Shown piece after piece: positions 12,965 to 22,269 of a stretch of 28,329 bases of DNA. Position 1 is the stretch's first letter. Each line of letters begins with the position of its first letter. The notes under the pieces are model-generated. The model was not told the DNA's origin. It saw only the letters and a list, made by a program, of their open reading frames with translations, and searched no databases. The stretch is from Clostridia bacterium. GTDB lineage: Bacteria; Bacillota; Clostridia; Oscillospirales; Acutalibacteraceae. The position numbers were made by a program, and so were the translations under genes. The stretch spans positions 1-28,329 of the forward strand of contig CAAFXQ010000056.1 of assembly GCA_900767015.1 (NCBI GenBank). Direction: 5' to 3'.

Positions 12965-15040
12965 TCAGGTAAAAATGTTGAAAGCAAAATTGACAAGACA
13001 GCAAAGCGTAAAGCCGATTGCGGTCGGGATCACAGCGGATAAAACGGTATATTTGATACTGCCCGTCTCCTTTTTGATTGTCATCAGCGTTGTTGAGCAC
13101 GGGAAATGAAACAGCGAAAACAGGATATAGCAGATTCCTGTTTTGACCGTCCAGCCACCGAGCGACAAAACCGAAAAGACGGCGGTAAGGTCGGCGCTGT
13201 CTGTCAGCGTCACACCCGAAAGATAACACATCAGAACGATCGGCAGGACGATTTCATTCGCCGGAAAGCCCAAAATGAACGCAAGAAGAATGACACCGTC
13301 AAGCCCCATCAGGCGACCGACAGGATCAAGAAAATCCGACGCATACGATATTAAGGGAACTCCTGATACTTTTAAATTTGCCAAAAGCCAGATGACAAGA
13401 CCCATCGGTGCGGCAAACACAACGGCTCTGCCTAAAACGAACAGCGTCCGGTCAAATACGGAGCGGACGATTACCGAGCCGAGCTTCGGCACACGGTAGG
13501 ACGGCAATTCAAGCGTAAACGAGGAAGCCGTCCCCTTTAACAGCGTTTTCGATAGCAGAAAGCTAACAAGAAACGTCATGACGACGCTTAAAAGCACGAC
13601 AGCTGTCAGAATCAGACAGGCGACAAAAGATTTCATACCGCCCGACAGCGAGCAGACGAAGAACATCGAAATGATGGCGATAATCGTCGGGAATCTGCCG
13701 TTGCAGGGAACAAGACTGTTCGTCAGAACCGCCACGAGCCGTTCTCTCGGTGAGTCAATGATGCGGCACCCCACCACCCCGGCGGCGTTACAGCCGAAAC
13801 CCATGCACATACAAAGGCACTGTTTTCCGCAGGCTTCACATTTTTTAAAGCACCGGTCAAGATTGAACGCCACCCTCGGAAGATAGCCGAAGTCCTCTAA
13901 AAGCGTGAACAGCGGAAAGAAAATCGCCATCGGAGGCAGCATGACCGACACGACCCACGTCATGACGCACCACACGCCGTCTACGAGCATGGAGACAAGC
14001 ACTTCGGGGACACCGGCGAGAAAGAGACCGTTTCGTATCTTGTCGCCGAGGAAATTAAAGGCTGAGGAAAGCAAAGCCGACGGGTAATTCGCCGCATAAA
14101 TCGTAATAAAAAACACAAGGAAGAGAAGCAGGAGCATAATCGGAATTCCGGTAAGCTTCCCCGTAAAAACACGGTCAAGCCGTCGGTCAAACGAATCGTC
14201 CCGCTTTTCGTTTCCGATAGCGGACGCACAAAGCTTCCGGCTTTCCAAAGCCAGCGTATCCGCCGCAAGGTCGCTGATCTTTTCACTGTTAAAGCCCTCG
14301 GAAGACAGCATTTTTTGTGCTTTTTCAAGGCTTTCCGTCAGCTGTACGTCCTCACGAAGCTTGATTTTGCGGCGTTCTTCGAATGTTTCAAGAAAAACCG
14401 TATCATTCATCAACAGTCTGAGTCTTAAAACCCTGCTGTCAATTTCCGGATCAAGACGGAGCATGGCTAAAGCCTGTTCCATTTTTTCGCTGTAAGAGAA
14501 AACGGGCGCAACCGCTTTTTCCTTGAAGCATACGTCATAAATTGCCTGCTGAAAGTCGTCAAGACCCTGATTGCTTCTTGCACTTGCGGGGAGCACGGGA
14601 ACATGAAGCAATTTCGAAAGAGCGCCGCAGTCAATGCTGATTTTCTTTTTCTTCGCTTCGTCTATCAGATTGACAAGTACGACTACCCTGTCGGTCGCTT
14701 CCAGTATCTCCAGCACCAGAACAAGGCACCTTTCAAGCGTTGTTGCATCGCATACAACGGCAACAGCATCGTATTCCCCGAAGCAAACCATATCCCTTGC
14801 CACGCTTTCCTCTTTGGAATGAGCCGAAAGCGAATATGTACCGGGAAGGTCGATAATTTCGAAATCCTTTCCGTTTATCTGACAGCTTCCCTTTGAAGTC
14901 GTAACCGTTTTCCCCGTCCAGTTACCTGTGTGCTGATGCAGTCCCGTAAGTGCGTTAAAAACGGTACTCTTGCCGACGTTCGGATTGCCGGCAAGCAAAA
15001 CAGTATACGGCTTTTTATTTACGGTTTCAGTTTTCCCCAT
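12965..15040 (-). CDS. feoB: Ferrous iron transport protein B
   Basis: A 691-aa Fe(II) transporter. The N-terminal G domain has GNPNVGKST (18-26), the Thr-containing switch around 42-47, DLPG (64-67), NLID (124-127) and an SARSNQG-type G5. The helical spacer follows (~165-285) and the membrane core begins near 295 with paired Gate regions, including MGFGCNAAGVVGCRII and the second-half ILGFPANEIVLPIVLM segment. The length is usual for the shorter Clostridial FeoB. Its start overlaps the end of feoA by 14 nt, so the two are translationally coupled. No feoC-like gene follows. Confidence 0.96.
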   Translation of the reverse strand: MGKTETVNKKPYTVLLAGNPNVGKSTVFNALTGLHQHTGNWTGKTVTTSKGSCQINGKDFEIIDLPGTYSLSAHSKEESVARDMVCFGEYDAVAVVCDATTLERCLVLVLEILEATDRVVVLVNLIDEAKKKKISIDCGALSKLLHVPVLPASARSNQGLDDFQQAIYDVCFKEKAVAPVFSYSEKMEQALAMLRLDPEIDSRVLRLRLLMNDTVFLETFEERRKIKLREDVQLTESLEKAQKMLSSEGFNSEKISDLAADTLALESRKLCASAIGNEKRDDSFDRRLDRVFTGKLTGIPIMLLLLFLVFFITIYAANYPSALLSSAFNFLGDKIRNGLFLAGVPEVLVSMLVDGVWCVMTWVVSVMLPPMAIFFPLFTLLEDFGYLPRVAFNLDRCFKKCEACGKQCLCMCMGFGCNAAGVVGCRIIDSPRERLVAVLTNSLVPCNGRFPTIIAIISMFFVCSLSGGMKSFVACLILTAVVLLSVVMTFLVSFLLSKTLLKGTASSFTLELPSYRVPKLGSVIVRSVFDRTLFVLGRAVVFAAPMGLVIWLLANLKVSGVPLISYASDFLDPVGRLMGLDGVILLAFILGFPANEIVLPIVLMCYLSGVTLTDSADLTAVFSVLSLGGWTVKTGICYILFSLFHFPCSTTLMTIKKETGSIKYTVLSAVIPTAIGFTLCCLVNFAFNIFT

Positions 15041-15272
15041 ATTCAGCCGCCTGCCTCAGCAATACCTCTTCGGCGTCTTCTTTTCGTATCGCAACCACAA
15101 CATTCCGGATCAGATAAGCGGTCGGATCCCCGAAAAAGCTTTTTTGCAAACAGGTTACGCTTTGGCCTTTTATCAGTCCGAGATCCTGAAGTCGCCGTCT
15201 TATCGGCTTGTGGGTCAGGATACATTCAACGGTTGCACTTTCGCCCGGCAAAAGTGATGAAAGCGTTCTCAC
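15027..15272 (-). CDS. feoA: Ferrous iron transport protein A
   Basis: An 81-aa SH3-like FeoA domain protein (LLPGESATVECI ... RRRLQDLGLIKGQSVTCL ... YLIRNVVVAIRKEDAEEVLL) that supports FeoB. The start is GTG at 15272; the nearer ATG at 15277-15275 is out of frame. An AAAGGG site lies about 11 nt upstream. A tiny frame MKGLDAE ends on the GTG (GAGTGA), a coupling-like overlap. It has its own promoter upstream and is separated from rdgB by a terminator. Confidence 0.93.
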   Translation of the reverse strand: MRTLSSLLPGESATVECILTHKPIRRRLQDLGLIKGQSVTCLQKSFFGDPTAYLIRNVVVAIRKEDAEEVLLRQAAEYGEN

Positions 15273-15299
15273 TCGGCATCCAGCCCTTTCATTAAAGCA

Positions 15300-15322
15300 T
15301 TACAGCTCATTGACTGCTGTTA
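15300..15322. promoter_or_regulatory. Inverted repeat at the feoAB transcription start, candidate operator
   Basis: ACAGC (15302-15306) and GCTGT (15316-15320) form an inverted repeat with a 9-nt spacer just downstream of the -10 box. The position suits a repressor. It does not match the Fur, DtxR or MntR consensus that I know, so the assignment is tentative. Confidence 0.25.
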
Positions 15323-15324
15323 CC

Positions 15325-15354
15325 ACTATATGCCGGACAGTAAAGAAGTGTCAC
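15325..15354 (-). promoter_or_regulatory. Promoter of feoAB
   Basis: On the minus strand GTGACA (15354-15349, five of six consensus bases), an 18-bp spacer and TATAGT (15330-15325). It sits between the rdgB terminator and feoA. Confidence 0.65.
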
Positions 15355-15357
15355 CGT

Positions 15358-15399
15358 AAAAAAAGCGGAACACCCGAAGTAACGCTACGGGGTTCCGCT
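15358..15399 (-). terminator. Terminator of the smc-ftsY-rdgB operon
   Basis: On the minus strand AGCGGAAC plus CCCG pairs with CGGG plus GTTCCGCT (stems 15399-15392/15371-15364 and the inner four bases, one bulged T), followed by a run of T at 15363-15358. It lies 23 bp after the rdgB stop. Confidence 0.88.
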
Positions 15400-15422
15400 G
15401 ACCATAATCAATAAAGTTTTTT

Positions 15423-16010
15423 TCAGATATAATCGGGAAGAACTTTCGCAAGCTCACGAAGGGCGTTTCCTCTGTGGCTTACGGCGTCTTTTTCCTCGCT
15501 CGAAAGCTCGGCAAAGCTGCGGTCGCCGACCATAAACAGCGGGTCGTAGCCGAAGCCGCCCTCGCCTTTTTCTTCGAAGCCGATTTTTCCCTCGCACTTG
15601 CCTCTTACAACAAGATATCGTCCGTCCGGGAAATGCACACAGACACAGCAGACAAAACGGGCGGTTCTGTCCTCATAGGCAACACCTGCAAGCTTCTTTA
15701 AAAGCTTGTCGTTGTTGGCTTTGTCATTGCCGTGCTCACCGGCGTAGCGTGCCGAATAAACACCAGGCTCTCCGCCGAGATAGTCAACCGCAAGACCGCT
15801 GTCGTCGGCAATACACGGAAGTCCGCTTTCCATACAGCCCGAATAGGCTTTGATGTATGCGTTTTCTTCGAAGGTCGTTCCCGTTTCCTCGGCATCTGTC
15901 AACGTGATACCGAGCATATCGGCTGTCGCCACCTCGATTCCGAGCGGAGACAGAATACGCTGCATTTCGGCGCATTTCTTTTGATTATGCGTGGCTATTA
16001 TAAATTTCAT
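15423..16010 (-). CDS. rdgB: XTP/dITP diphosphatase (non-canonical purine NTP pyrophosphatase)
   Basis: A 195-aa Ham1/RdgB family enzyme that removes ITP, dITP and XTP from the nucleotide pool. Motifs are ATHNQKK (substrate loop), FEENAYIKA, ADDSGLAVDYLGGEPGVYSARYAG and FGYDPLF, ending in SHRGNALREL. I place the start at ATG 16010, which shares its A with the ftsY stop (TGATG); a GTG one codon upstream is possible. The overlap indicates translational coupling with ftsY. Confidence 0.95.
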   Translation of the reverse strand: MKFIIATHNQKKCAEMQRILSPLGIEVATADMLGITLTDAEETGTTFEENAYIKAYSGCMESGLPCIADDSGLAVDYLGGEPGVYSARYAGEHGNDKANNDKLLKKLAGVAYEDRTARFVCCVCVHFPDGRYLVVRGKCEGKIGFEEKGEGGFGYDPLFMVGDRSFAELSSEEKDAVSHRGNALRELAKVLPDYI

Positions 16011-16951
16011 CACTCGTCGTCCTCGTCTTTGTGCGTTTCTTCCGTGTTTTCAAAAAGAGCCTTGGCAAATACGTCGGGCTTGAACGGCTGTAAATCGTCA
16101 AGCTTTTCGCCGACTCCGATGAATTTGACAGGGATTTTCAGCTCGTTTTTAATTGTCAGCACAACGCCGCCTCTTGCCGTGCCGTCAAGCTTCGTCAGTA
16201 CGATACCCGTAATTTCTGCAACGTTCATGAACTCTTTCGCCTGATTGACGGCATTCTGACCGGTTGTGGCGTCAAGAACAAGCAGGATTTCACGGTCACA
16301 GTACGGAAGCTTTTTGTCGATAATGCGGTAGATCTTCGCAAGCTCCTCCATGAGATTCTTTTTATTGTGAAGTCTCCCCGCCGTGTCGCAGATAATGATA
16401 TCGCTGTCCCGGGCAAGTCCCGCTTCAATTGTATCAAAAACAACCGCTGCCGGATCCGAGCCCTCTTTATGCTTGACAAGCTCAACGCCCGCTCTGTCCG
16501 CCCAGACCTCAAGCTGTTCGATAGCGGCGGCTCTGAACGTATCGGCGGCACCGAGGATAACCTTTTTTCCCTGCGCCTTATACATTGCCGCCATTTTACC
16601 GATGGTGGTCGTCTTACCGGCGCCGTTGACACCGATAACCATGATAACCGAGGGAACGGTTACAAGACCCATATCCTCGCCGCCGTCGATCATTTTGGCA
16701 ACGATATCGGCGATGACCATTTTGGCGTGCTTCGGATTTCGGACCTCGCCGGCGTCGACACGCTTTCTCAGCTCACGGACAATATCCGTCGCCGTCTGCA
16801 TACCGACATCGCCCATAATAAGCGCCTCTTCCAGATCATCATACAGATCGTCGGTGATCTCCTCGTAAGCGCCGAGAATGTCCTCAATATTCTTCGTCAT
16901 GCCCTCACGGGTCTTCTTAAGGCCGAAGCCGAATTTTTTGAAAATACCCAA
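16010..16951 (-). CDS. ftsY: Signal recognition particle receptor FtsY
   Basis: A 313-aa SRP GTPase that docks ribosome-SRP complexes at the membrane. The N domain (~1-95) lacks the long acidic A domain of enterobacteria, as usual for Gram-positives. The G domain has GVNGAGKTT (107-115), DTFRAAAIEQL, DTAGRLHNK, TKLDGTARGG and the closing GVGEKLDDLQPF. The start codon is TTG at 16951 with an AAAGGA site about 9-10 nt upstream; MGIFKKF is the expected amphipathic opening. The C-terminus ends in an acidic tail (HKDEDDE). It follows smc after 33 bp. Confidence 0.96.
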   Translation of the reverse strand: MGIFKKFGFGLKKTREGMTKNIEDILGAYEEITDDLYDDLEEALIMGDVGMQTATDIVRELRKRVDAGEVRNPKHAKMVIADIVAKMIDGGEDMGLVTVPSVIMVIGVNGAGKTTTIGKMAAMYKAQGKKVILGAADTFRAAAIEQLEVWADRAGVELVKHKEGSDPAAVVFDTIEAGLARDSDIIICDTAGRLHNKKNLMEELAKIYRIIDKKLPYCDREILLVLDATTGQNAVNQAKEFMNVAEITGIVLTKLDGTARGGVVLTIKNELKIPVKFIGVGEKLDDLQPFKPDVFAKALFENTEETHKDEDDE

Positions 16952-16984
16952 TAGTATCAGTCCTTTCGTTGAAAATACGAATTT

Positions 16985-19900
16985 TTATACGATGCCCAGC
17001 TTGCCGGCAAGCTCCGCCGTGTGAAGTTCAAGAAGCTTGGACACGCCCTGTTCCTGCATCGTGATTCCGTAAAGCATATCCGCTTCTTCCATCGTGCCCC
17101 GTCGGTGCGTAATGAGAATAAACTGTGTATTCTTCGTCATTCTTCTGACATACTGCGCATATCTCGTAACGTTGACATCGTCAAGAGCCGCCTCGACCTC
17201 GTCGAAAATGCAAAACGGCGCCGGATTGACTTTCAAAATCGCAAACAACAACGAAATTGCCGAAAGTCCCTTTTCACCGCCGGAAAGAGAGTCAAGACGT
17301 TTTACGTTCTTTCCGGGAGGCTGAAGCTTGATGTCGATTTCACTTTCAAGCACATCGGTCGGATCAACCAGAATAAGCTCCGCCTTTCCTCCGCCGAAAA
17401 GCTCGGCAAAGGTTTCGCCGAAGTAAGCGTTGATTTTTCCGAACTGCTCACGGAACTGACCGGACATTTTATCCGTCAGATCGGCGATCAGTCTTGTCAG
17501 CTCCATCTTCGATTTTTCAATATCTTCAAGCTGAGCGGACATGAAAGTATACCGCTCGTTGACCTCTTTATATTCATCGATAGCGCCGACATTGACCGAA
17601 CCCAAGGCTCTGATTTTTCCTTTGATTTCGGTAAGTCTGCGTCTTGCTTCTTTCGGATCCTCGCATTTTCCCGTCAGATTGAGCGCTTCCCGCTGTGTCA
17701 GCTGGTATTCGTCAAAAAGCTTGCTGATGGTCGAATCGTATTCAATCTGCATACTCTCACGACGCTCTTCAAGACGAGCTTTTTCGCCGCCTAAGTCCTC
17801 CCTTTCGGCGGTTTTTGACCGTTCAAGAGCACGCAACTTCACGGACTGTTCTTCGCTTTCGCTTCGTTTGACCTGCAAAGCCGTTATCTGACTTTGAAGC
17901 TTTTGATTGTGGGAACGAAGATCGGCCGAGTCTTTCTTCAGCGCTTCGATTTTTAGCTTGATTTCACCGTTTTGCCGGTTCAGCCCGGCAATTTCATCGT
18001 CAAGTTCTTTGTCTTTATCTTCTGTGCTGATGAGTCTCGCTTTCAGAAGATTCATGCTGTCCGTCCGGGCGGCGATATCTTTTGCGGCATCGTGAAGCTC
18101 AAGCTTCAGCCGTGAAAGCTTTGAAGCGATATCCTCGTCTTTTTGGGAAACCTCCTGCTTTTGCCGGCCGAGAGCGGAAATTTCATTTTCGCATCTCTTT
18201 ATTTCTTCACTTATGGCGGTCATTCTGTTACGGTCTGCGTTGATACGGCCGGAAAGCTCCGAAAGGCGGTCAGCCGTCGTCCTGAGCTCGTCTTCTAAAT
18301 CCGAGCACGCCTTTTCGACCGACAAATACTGCTCATTCGTAAGCTTAAACTCACCTTCAAGGCGGATTTTGGATTCCTGAAGCTCGGAAAGCTCTGTCTT
18401 TTTCTGTTCAATTTCCTTATCTTCCGCCAAAAGTTCAGCGTCAAGCTTTTCATATTCCGCACGCATTCCGGAAAGCTTTTCGCTTTTCTCTTTATGGCTT
18501 TCTTTCATATGCTCGATTTCAACCGGACGTGAAAGGAAGCCGGCATTTTTACTTTGTGAGCCACCGGTTATCGAACCGCCGGCATTCACAACCTGTCCGT
18601 CAAGGGTGACGATTTTAAACCGGTAGGCATAATTCCTGGCGATTTCGACGGCAAGATTCAGGTTTTCGGCGACAACGGTACGCCCTAAAAGAGAACGCAC
18701 GATTTCCCGATACTGACTGTCGGTTTCTACAAGTCCGTCGGCAAGACCGACAAAGCCGTCGCAGCTTTCCAGTCCCGTCTCGTCAAATCTTTTGCCTTTC
18801 ACGGAAGTAATCGGAAGAAAAGTCGCCCGACCGGCTCCGTTTCGCTTGAGCATACCGATGGCCCGTTTGGCGTCGTTTTCGCTTGTACAGACGATGTTCT
18901 GAATCGCATTTCCCAAAGCGGTTTCAATTGCAACCGTATACTCCTCGTCTGTCGAAATAATCTGAGACACCGTCGCATGAATGCCGTCAAGATCACCCTT
19001 ATTCTTGGCTTTCATAACGGCCTTGACCGCTCCGGAATATCCCTCCATGCTTTTTTCAAGGTCTTCGAGCATTTTGATTTTGGAAAGAAGGTGCGACACT
19101 TCAAACGAAAGCTCGTCAAGCTCCTTTTTCAGCTTGTCCGCCTTGGTGTTTTTATTTTGGTATTTGATAGTCAGCCCCTCGACGATATTGGAAAGCGTGT
19201 CTATATTCTCCTTTTGCGTCGTCAGGGCATTCTGCCTGTCCGTCCGTTCCCTTGTCAGCGACTCCTTTTCAGCCTGACGCTGTGAGAGAGCCGCCGCCAG
19301 AAGTTCATTTCTCGACCGTATCTCATTTGACGAAGAAACCGCCGTCGATTCGGCAATCCGGATTTCGGCGAGAGCCTCGGTCTTTTCGGCAGCAAGCTGG
19401 GTAAGTTCCGCTATTTTCCGGTCGATATCCGAGCCCAGAAGCTTTTGGGATTGTAAGGATTTTTCGATACGGCTATACTCATCGTTCTTTTGATTTTGTA
19501 CCGTCCTGAGCTGCAAAATCAGCTTTTCATCGGATCTTATCTCTCTTTCAAGCTGTTCTTTGGTCTGCGCCGATGAATCTTTATCCCGGATAATACGGCT
19601 TATCGTATCGTTGTTATGCTCAATCGTGCCCTGCAAAACAGCACATTCGGAGTCGGAAGCGGAAGCCTTTTGCTCATTTTCCGAAATTTCAAGGCGGATT
19701 CCGTCAATTTCGGCGGTAATTTCCTGAGACAGCGAAATCGTCCGTTCGATGCTTTCTTCAAGCGTTGCCAATTCTTTTACGACCGATTCGTATTGAGAAG
19801 CCGTGATAGCGATCGAGTCGTCCTGTTTTTTCAGCTGTGTGCGCAGCTTATCGATATTATAAAGCCACAGACCGATTTCGAGCGTTTTTCTTTCTTCGGC

Positions 19901-20557
19901 AAGCACAAGGAATTTTTGCGCTTTTTCACTTTGTGTTTTCAGCGGTCCGATTCTCCCTTCGAGTTCCGAAAGAATATCACGAAGCCTGATAAGATTTTCT
20001 TCCGCCTTATCAAGTTTTTTGATCGAGTCACTCCGGCGGTAACGGTAAGCGGAAATTCCCGCCGCTTCTTCAAGCATATCCCGGCATTCGCTTCCCTTTC
20101 CGGATATCATGTCGGCAATTTTGCCCTGGCTGACCATGGAATAGCCGTCCCGTCCGAGACCGGTATCCATGAAAAGCTCATGAACATCACGAAGACGGAC
20201 GTTTTTTCCGTTGATCTTATATTCGCTTTCGCCGGAACGGTAATACTTTCTCGTAACGGCAACCTCGTCCTCATCAACCGAAGAAATTGAGCGGTCACGG
20301 TTATCAAGGCGCAGTGTTACCTGCGCAAAGCCGTAAGCCTTGCGCACCTTGGTTCCGTCGAATATGACGTCCTCCATTTTACTGCCCCGAAGAGACTTCG
20401 TGGACTGCTCGCCGAGAACCCAGCGGACAGCGTCGGAAATGTTGCTCTTTCCGCTTCCGTTCGGCCCGACAACGGCGGTGATTCCTTTGCCGAAGCTCAG
20501 GGTCGTTTTTTCAGGGAAGGACTTAAACCCCTGCATTTCAAGTGCTTTTAAAATCAT
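16985..20557 (-). CDS. smc: Chromosome segregation protein SMC
   Basis: A 1190-aa condensin ATPase of normal length. Walker A GPNGSGKSN (31-39) lies in the N-terminal head, a long coiled coil (~170-500) leads to the hinge (~510-670, with the GYSGAVKAVM and GGSITGGS regions), and a second coiled coil (~680-1000) leads to the C-terminal head. That head has signature LSGGEKGLSA (1091) and Walker B FCIFDEVEAALD (Asp1119-Glu1120). The usual LSGGEKALTA reads GLSA here, a mild variation. Its ATG overlaps the stop of the radical SAM gene (ATGA) and has an AAGGAAAT site. No scpA/scpB lie in the window. Confidence 0.97.
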   Translation of the reverse strand: MILKALEMQGFKSFPEKTTLSFGKGITAVVGPNGSGKSNISDAVRWVLGEQSTKSLRGSKMEDVIFDGTKVRKAYGFAQVTLRLDNRDRSISSVDEDEVAVTRKYYRSGESEYKINGKNVRLRDVHELFMDTGLGRDGYSMVSQGKIADMISGKGSECRDMLEEAAGISAYRYRRSDSIKKLDKAEENLIRLRDILSELEGRIGPLKTQSEKAQKFLVLAEERKTLEIGLWLYNIDKLRTQLKKQDDSIAITASQYESVVKELATLEESIERTISLSQEITAEIDGIRLEISENEQKASASDSECAVLQGTIEHNNDTISRIIRDKDSSAQTKEQLEREIRSDEKLILQLRTVQNQKNDEYSRIEKSLQSQKLLGSDIDRKIAELTQLAAEKTEALAEIRIAESTAVSSSNEIRSRNELLAAALSQRQAEKESLTRERTDRQNALTTQKENIDTLSNIVEGLTIKYQNKNTKADKLKKELDELSFEVSHLLSKIKMLEDLEKSMEGYSGAVKAVMKAKNKGDLDGIHATVSQIISTDEEYTVAIETALGNAIQNIVCTSENDAKRAIGMLKRNGAGRATFLPITSVKGKRFDETGLESCDGFVGLADGLVETDSQYREIVRSLLGRTVVAENLNLAVEIARNYAYRFKIVTLDGQVVNAGGSITGGSQSKNAGFLSRPVEIEHMKESHKEKSEKLSGMRAEYEKLDAELLAEDKEIEQKKTELSELQESKIRLEGEFKLTNEQYLSVEKACSDLEDELRTTADRLSELSGRINADRNRMTAISEEIKRCENEISALGRQKQEVSQKDEDIASKLSRLKLELHDAAKDIAARTDSMNLLKARLISTEDKDKELDDEIAGLNRQNGEIKLKIEALKKDSADLRSHNQKLQSQITALQVKRSESEEQSVKLRALERSKTAEREDLGGEKARLEERRESMQIEYDSTISKLFDEYQLTQREALNLTGKCEDPKEARRRLTEIKGKIRALGSVNVGAIDEYKEVNERYTFMSAQLEDIEKSKMELTRLIADLTDKMSGQFREQFGKINAYFGETFAELFGGGKAELILVDPTDVLESEIDIKLQPPGKNVKRLDSLSGGEKGLSAISLLFAILKVNPAPFCIFDEVEAALDDVNVTRYAQYVRRMTKNTQFILITHRRGTMEEADMLYGITMQEQGVSKLLELHTAELAGKLGIV

Positions 20558-21561
20558 CTCGTATTTCCTTGCAGTTTTATCTGATATTGTTGTAAGCTTT
20601 CGTCCGTTTTCACACGAACCGAAAAGCCGTGTCTTTCCATTTCGCTGATATTGCTTCGCTTTTGACCGACAAAATCGGAAACAGATTCCGGTGCCACCGA
20701 AACCGTAATTTCGCCGCTGCTGATGTTCTGACGGCGAAGCGCTTCGAAAAGCTCGTCAAGATAAATTCGGCTGTTGACAAGCTGTCGGAAAGCCGGGTGA
20801 TAGGCCCCCGCAACAAAGCCGTCAGCGACATTTCCGCCCGAATGAAGTCCGACTCTTATGACCTTTACCCCGCTGTCGCAAAAAAGCTTGACAAGCTTAC
20901 TGCAAAGGGCGACCGCCTCGTCTGTTGTCTGCGGCCGGTATTCGCCGGTTCTGTAAAGTTCGCAAAGCCTCGTTCCCTCAAGAACAACGGTCGGATAAAT
21001 CCGTACCGTGTCAGGCTTTACGGCAATCAGCTTTTTCGCCGTTTCAAGGGCGGTTTCGTCATCGTCGCTGTAAAGACCAGTCATCATCTGCACACCCAGT
21101 TCAAAGCCGTATTCTTTGATAAGACGCGCGGCAGTTTCAATATCCTTTGCGGTGTGTCCTCTTTCGTTTAAAGACAGCACCCTGTCTGACATACTCTGAC
21201 AGCCGATTTCAATCGACGTAACGCCGTAAGAGCGAAGAACGATTAAGATTTCCTCGTCAATGCAGTCCGGCCGGGTCGAAATCCGGATTCCTTTGAAGCT
21301 TTTGTTTTCGATATACGGTTTTGCCGCTTCGAGCAAAGAAAGCATATACGCTCTTTCAATCGCCGTAAAGCTTCCGCCGAAAAAAGCGATTTCGCCCGTT
21401 TTGCAATCGTATTGACTCATAAGAGCAGTTTCGGCGGCGTTTTTCACGTCGTCAGCGGTCAGCCTTTCTGTTTTACCGGAGATTGTCTTCTGATTGCAGA
21501 AGCTGCACCGGTGCGGACAGCCCTCATCAGGGACAAAAAGAGCAACATTGATGTGCTTCAT
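20554..21561 (-). CDS. Elp3-like radical SAM protein of unknown role
   Basis: A 335-aa protein with the radical SAM cluster motif Cys15-x3-Cys19-x2-Cys22 (CPHRCSFC) followed by the barrel core (GEIAFFGGSFTAIE, STRPDCIDEEIL, VTSIEIGCQSM). These segments match the Elp3/COG1243 branch, but the C-terminal acetyltransferase domain of true Elp3 is absent. Such stand-alone proteins are frequent beside rnc and smc in Clostridia and are uncharacterised as far as I know; an RNA-related role is a guess. It overlaps rnc upstream and smc downstream, both by ATGA, so it is tightly coupled to them. Confidence 0.88.
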   Translation of the reverse strand: MKHINVALFVPDEGCPHRCSFCNQKTISGKTERLTADDVKNAAETALMSQYDCKTGEIAFFGGSFTAIERAYMLSLLEAAKPYIENKSFKGIRISTRPDCIDEEILIVLRSYGVTSIEIGCQSMSDRVLSLNERGHTAKDIETAARLIKEYGFELGVQMMTGLYSDDDETALETAKKLIAVKPDTVRIYPTVVLEGTRLCELYRTGEYRPQTTDEAVALCSKLVKLFCDSGVKVIRVGLHSGGNVADGFVAGAYHPAFRQLVNSRIYLDELFEALRRQNISSGEITVSVAPESVSDFVGQKRSNISEMERHGFSVRVKTDESLQQYQIKLQGNTR

Positions 21562-22235
21562 AATTTAACGCCCATCAGTTCGAGCGCTTTTTTCGCCGCC
21601 GCCTGTTCGGCCGCCTTTTTGCTGATTCCGATGCCGCTTCCGATGACGTTGCTGTTCAGATGCACTTCCGCTTCAAACCGCTTATCGTGATCGGGTCCGC
21701 TTTCGCCGACAAGCACATAGGTCAGATGCTCATCGGGATTCTTTTGAATAATCTCCTGAAGGGCGGTCTTATAATCGTTAAAGGTCGGCTGAGTGTTCGC
21801 CGCTTTTTTGATAAAGCGAAGAACAAATTTTTCGGCCTCTTTGATTCCGCCGTCTAAATAAATCGCCGCAATGACCGCTTCAAAAGCATCGGCAAGAATC
21901 GACGGACGGTTTCTTCCTCCCGTGTGTTCCTCGCCCTTTCCGAGCAGTATGTATTTGCCAAGATCGATTTCCTTCGCAAAGCCGAAAAGCGATTTTTCGC
22001 AAACGCACGCTGCTCTTCTTTTGGTCATTTCACCCTCAGGCAGATGGCCGAGATTGTGGTAAAAATAATCCGCAGTAATAACCCCCAGCACCGAGTCGCC
22101 GAGGAACTCCAGCCTTTCGTTGCAGTCACGGGAAAGCTGTTTTTCATTCGCATAAGACGAATGGGTCAACGCCGTCTCGAGATAAGAGATATTCTTAAAT
22201 TGATACCCGAGATTTTTTTCAAATTCTTTGAACAT
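21558..22235 (-). CDS. rnc: Ribonuclease III
   Basis: A 225-aa endonuclease for double-stranded RNA (rRNA maturation, mRNA control). The RNase III signature is NERLEFLGD (39-47) with Asp47 on the catalytic cluster; DAFEAVIAAIYLDGG supplies the second acidic set (~116-119). The C-terminal dsRNA-binding domain (~155-225) has TALQEIIQ, an HDKRFEAEV strand and the SKKAAEQAAAKKALE helix. The ATG follows a TAGGGA site; a short hairpin stands directly before that site. It is the first of a coupled trio with the radical SAM gene and smc. Confidence 0.97.
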   Translation of the reverse strand: MFKEFEKNLGYQFKNISYLETALTHSSYANEKQLSRDCNERLEFLGDSVLGVITADYFYHNLGHLPEGEMTKRRAACVCEKSLFGFAKEIDLGKYILLGKGEEHTGGRNRPSILADAFEAVIAAIYLDGGIKEAEKFVLRFIKKAANTQPTFNDYKTALQEIIQKNPDEHLTYVLVGESGPDHDKRFEAEVHLNSNVIGSGIGISKKAAEQAAAKKALELMGVKL

Positions 22236-22248
22236 TTTTGAATCCCTA

Positions 22249-22269
22249 CCGGATTTCCGAAAAATCCGG
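22249..22269 (-). promoter_or_regulatory. Hairpin immediately before the rnc ribosome site
   Basis: CCGGATTT (22249-22256) pairs perfectly with AAATCCGG (22262-22269), loop 5 nt. On the minus strand it is followed directly by TAGGGATTC and the rnc ATG, with no T-run, so it is not a usual terminator. It may stabilise the message or affect rnc translation. Confidence 0.4.

Noticed and set aside
16985..20557. Altered SMC signature (LSGGEKGLSA rather than LSGGEKALTA)
   Set aside because: The glycine pair, Glu and Lys that matter for the ATPase are kept, and the length and other motifs are normal, so this is ordinary variation.
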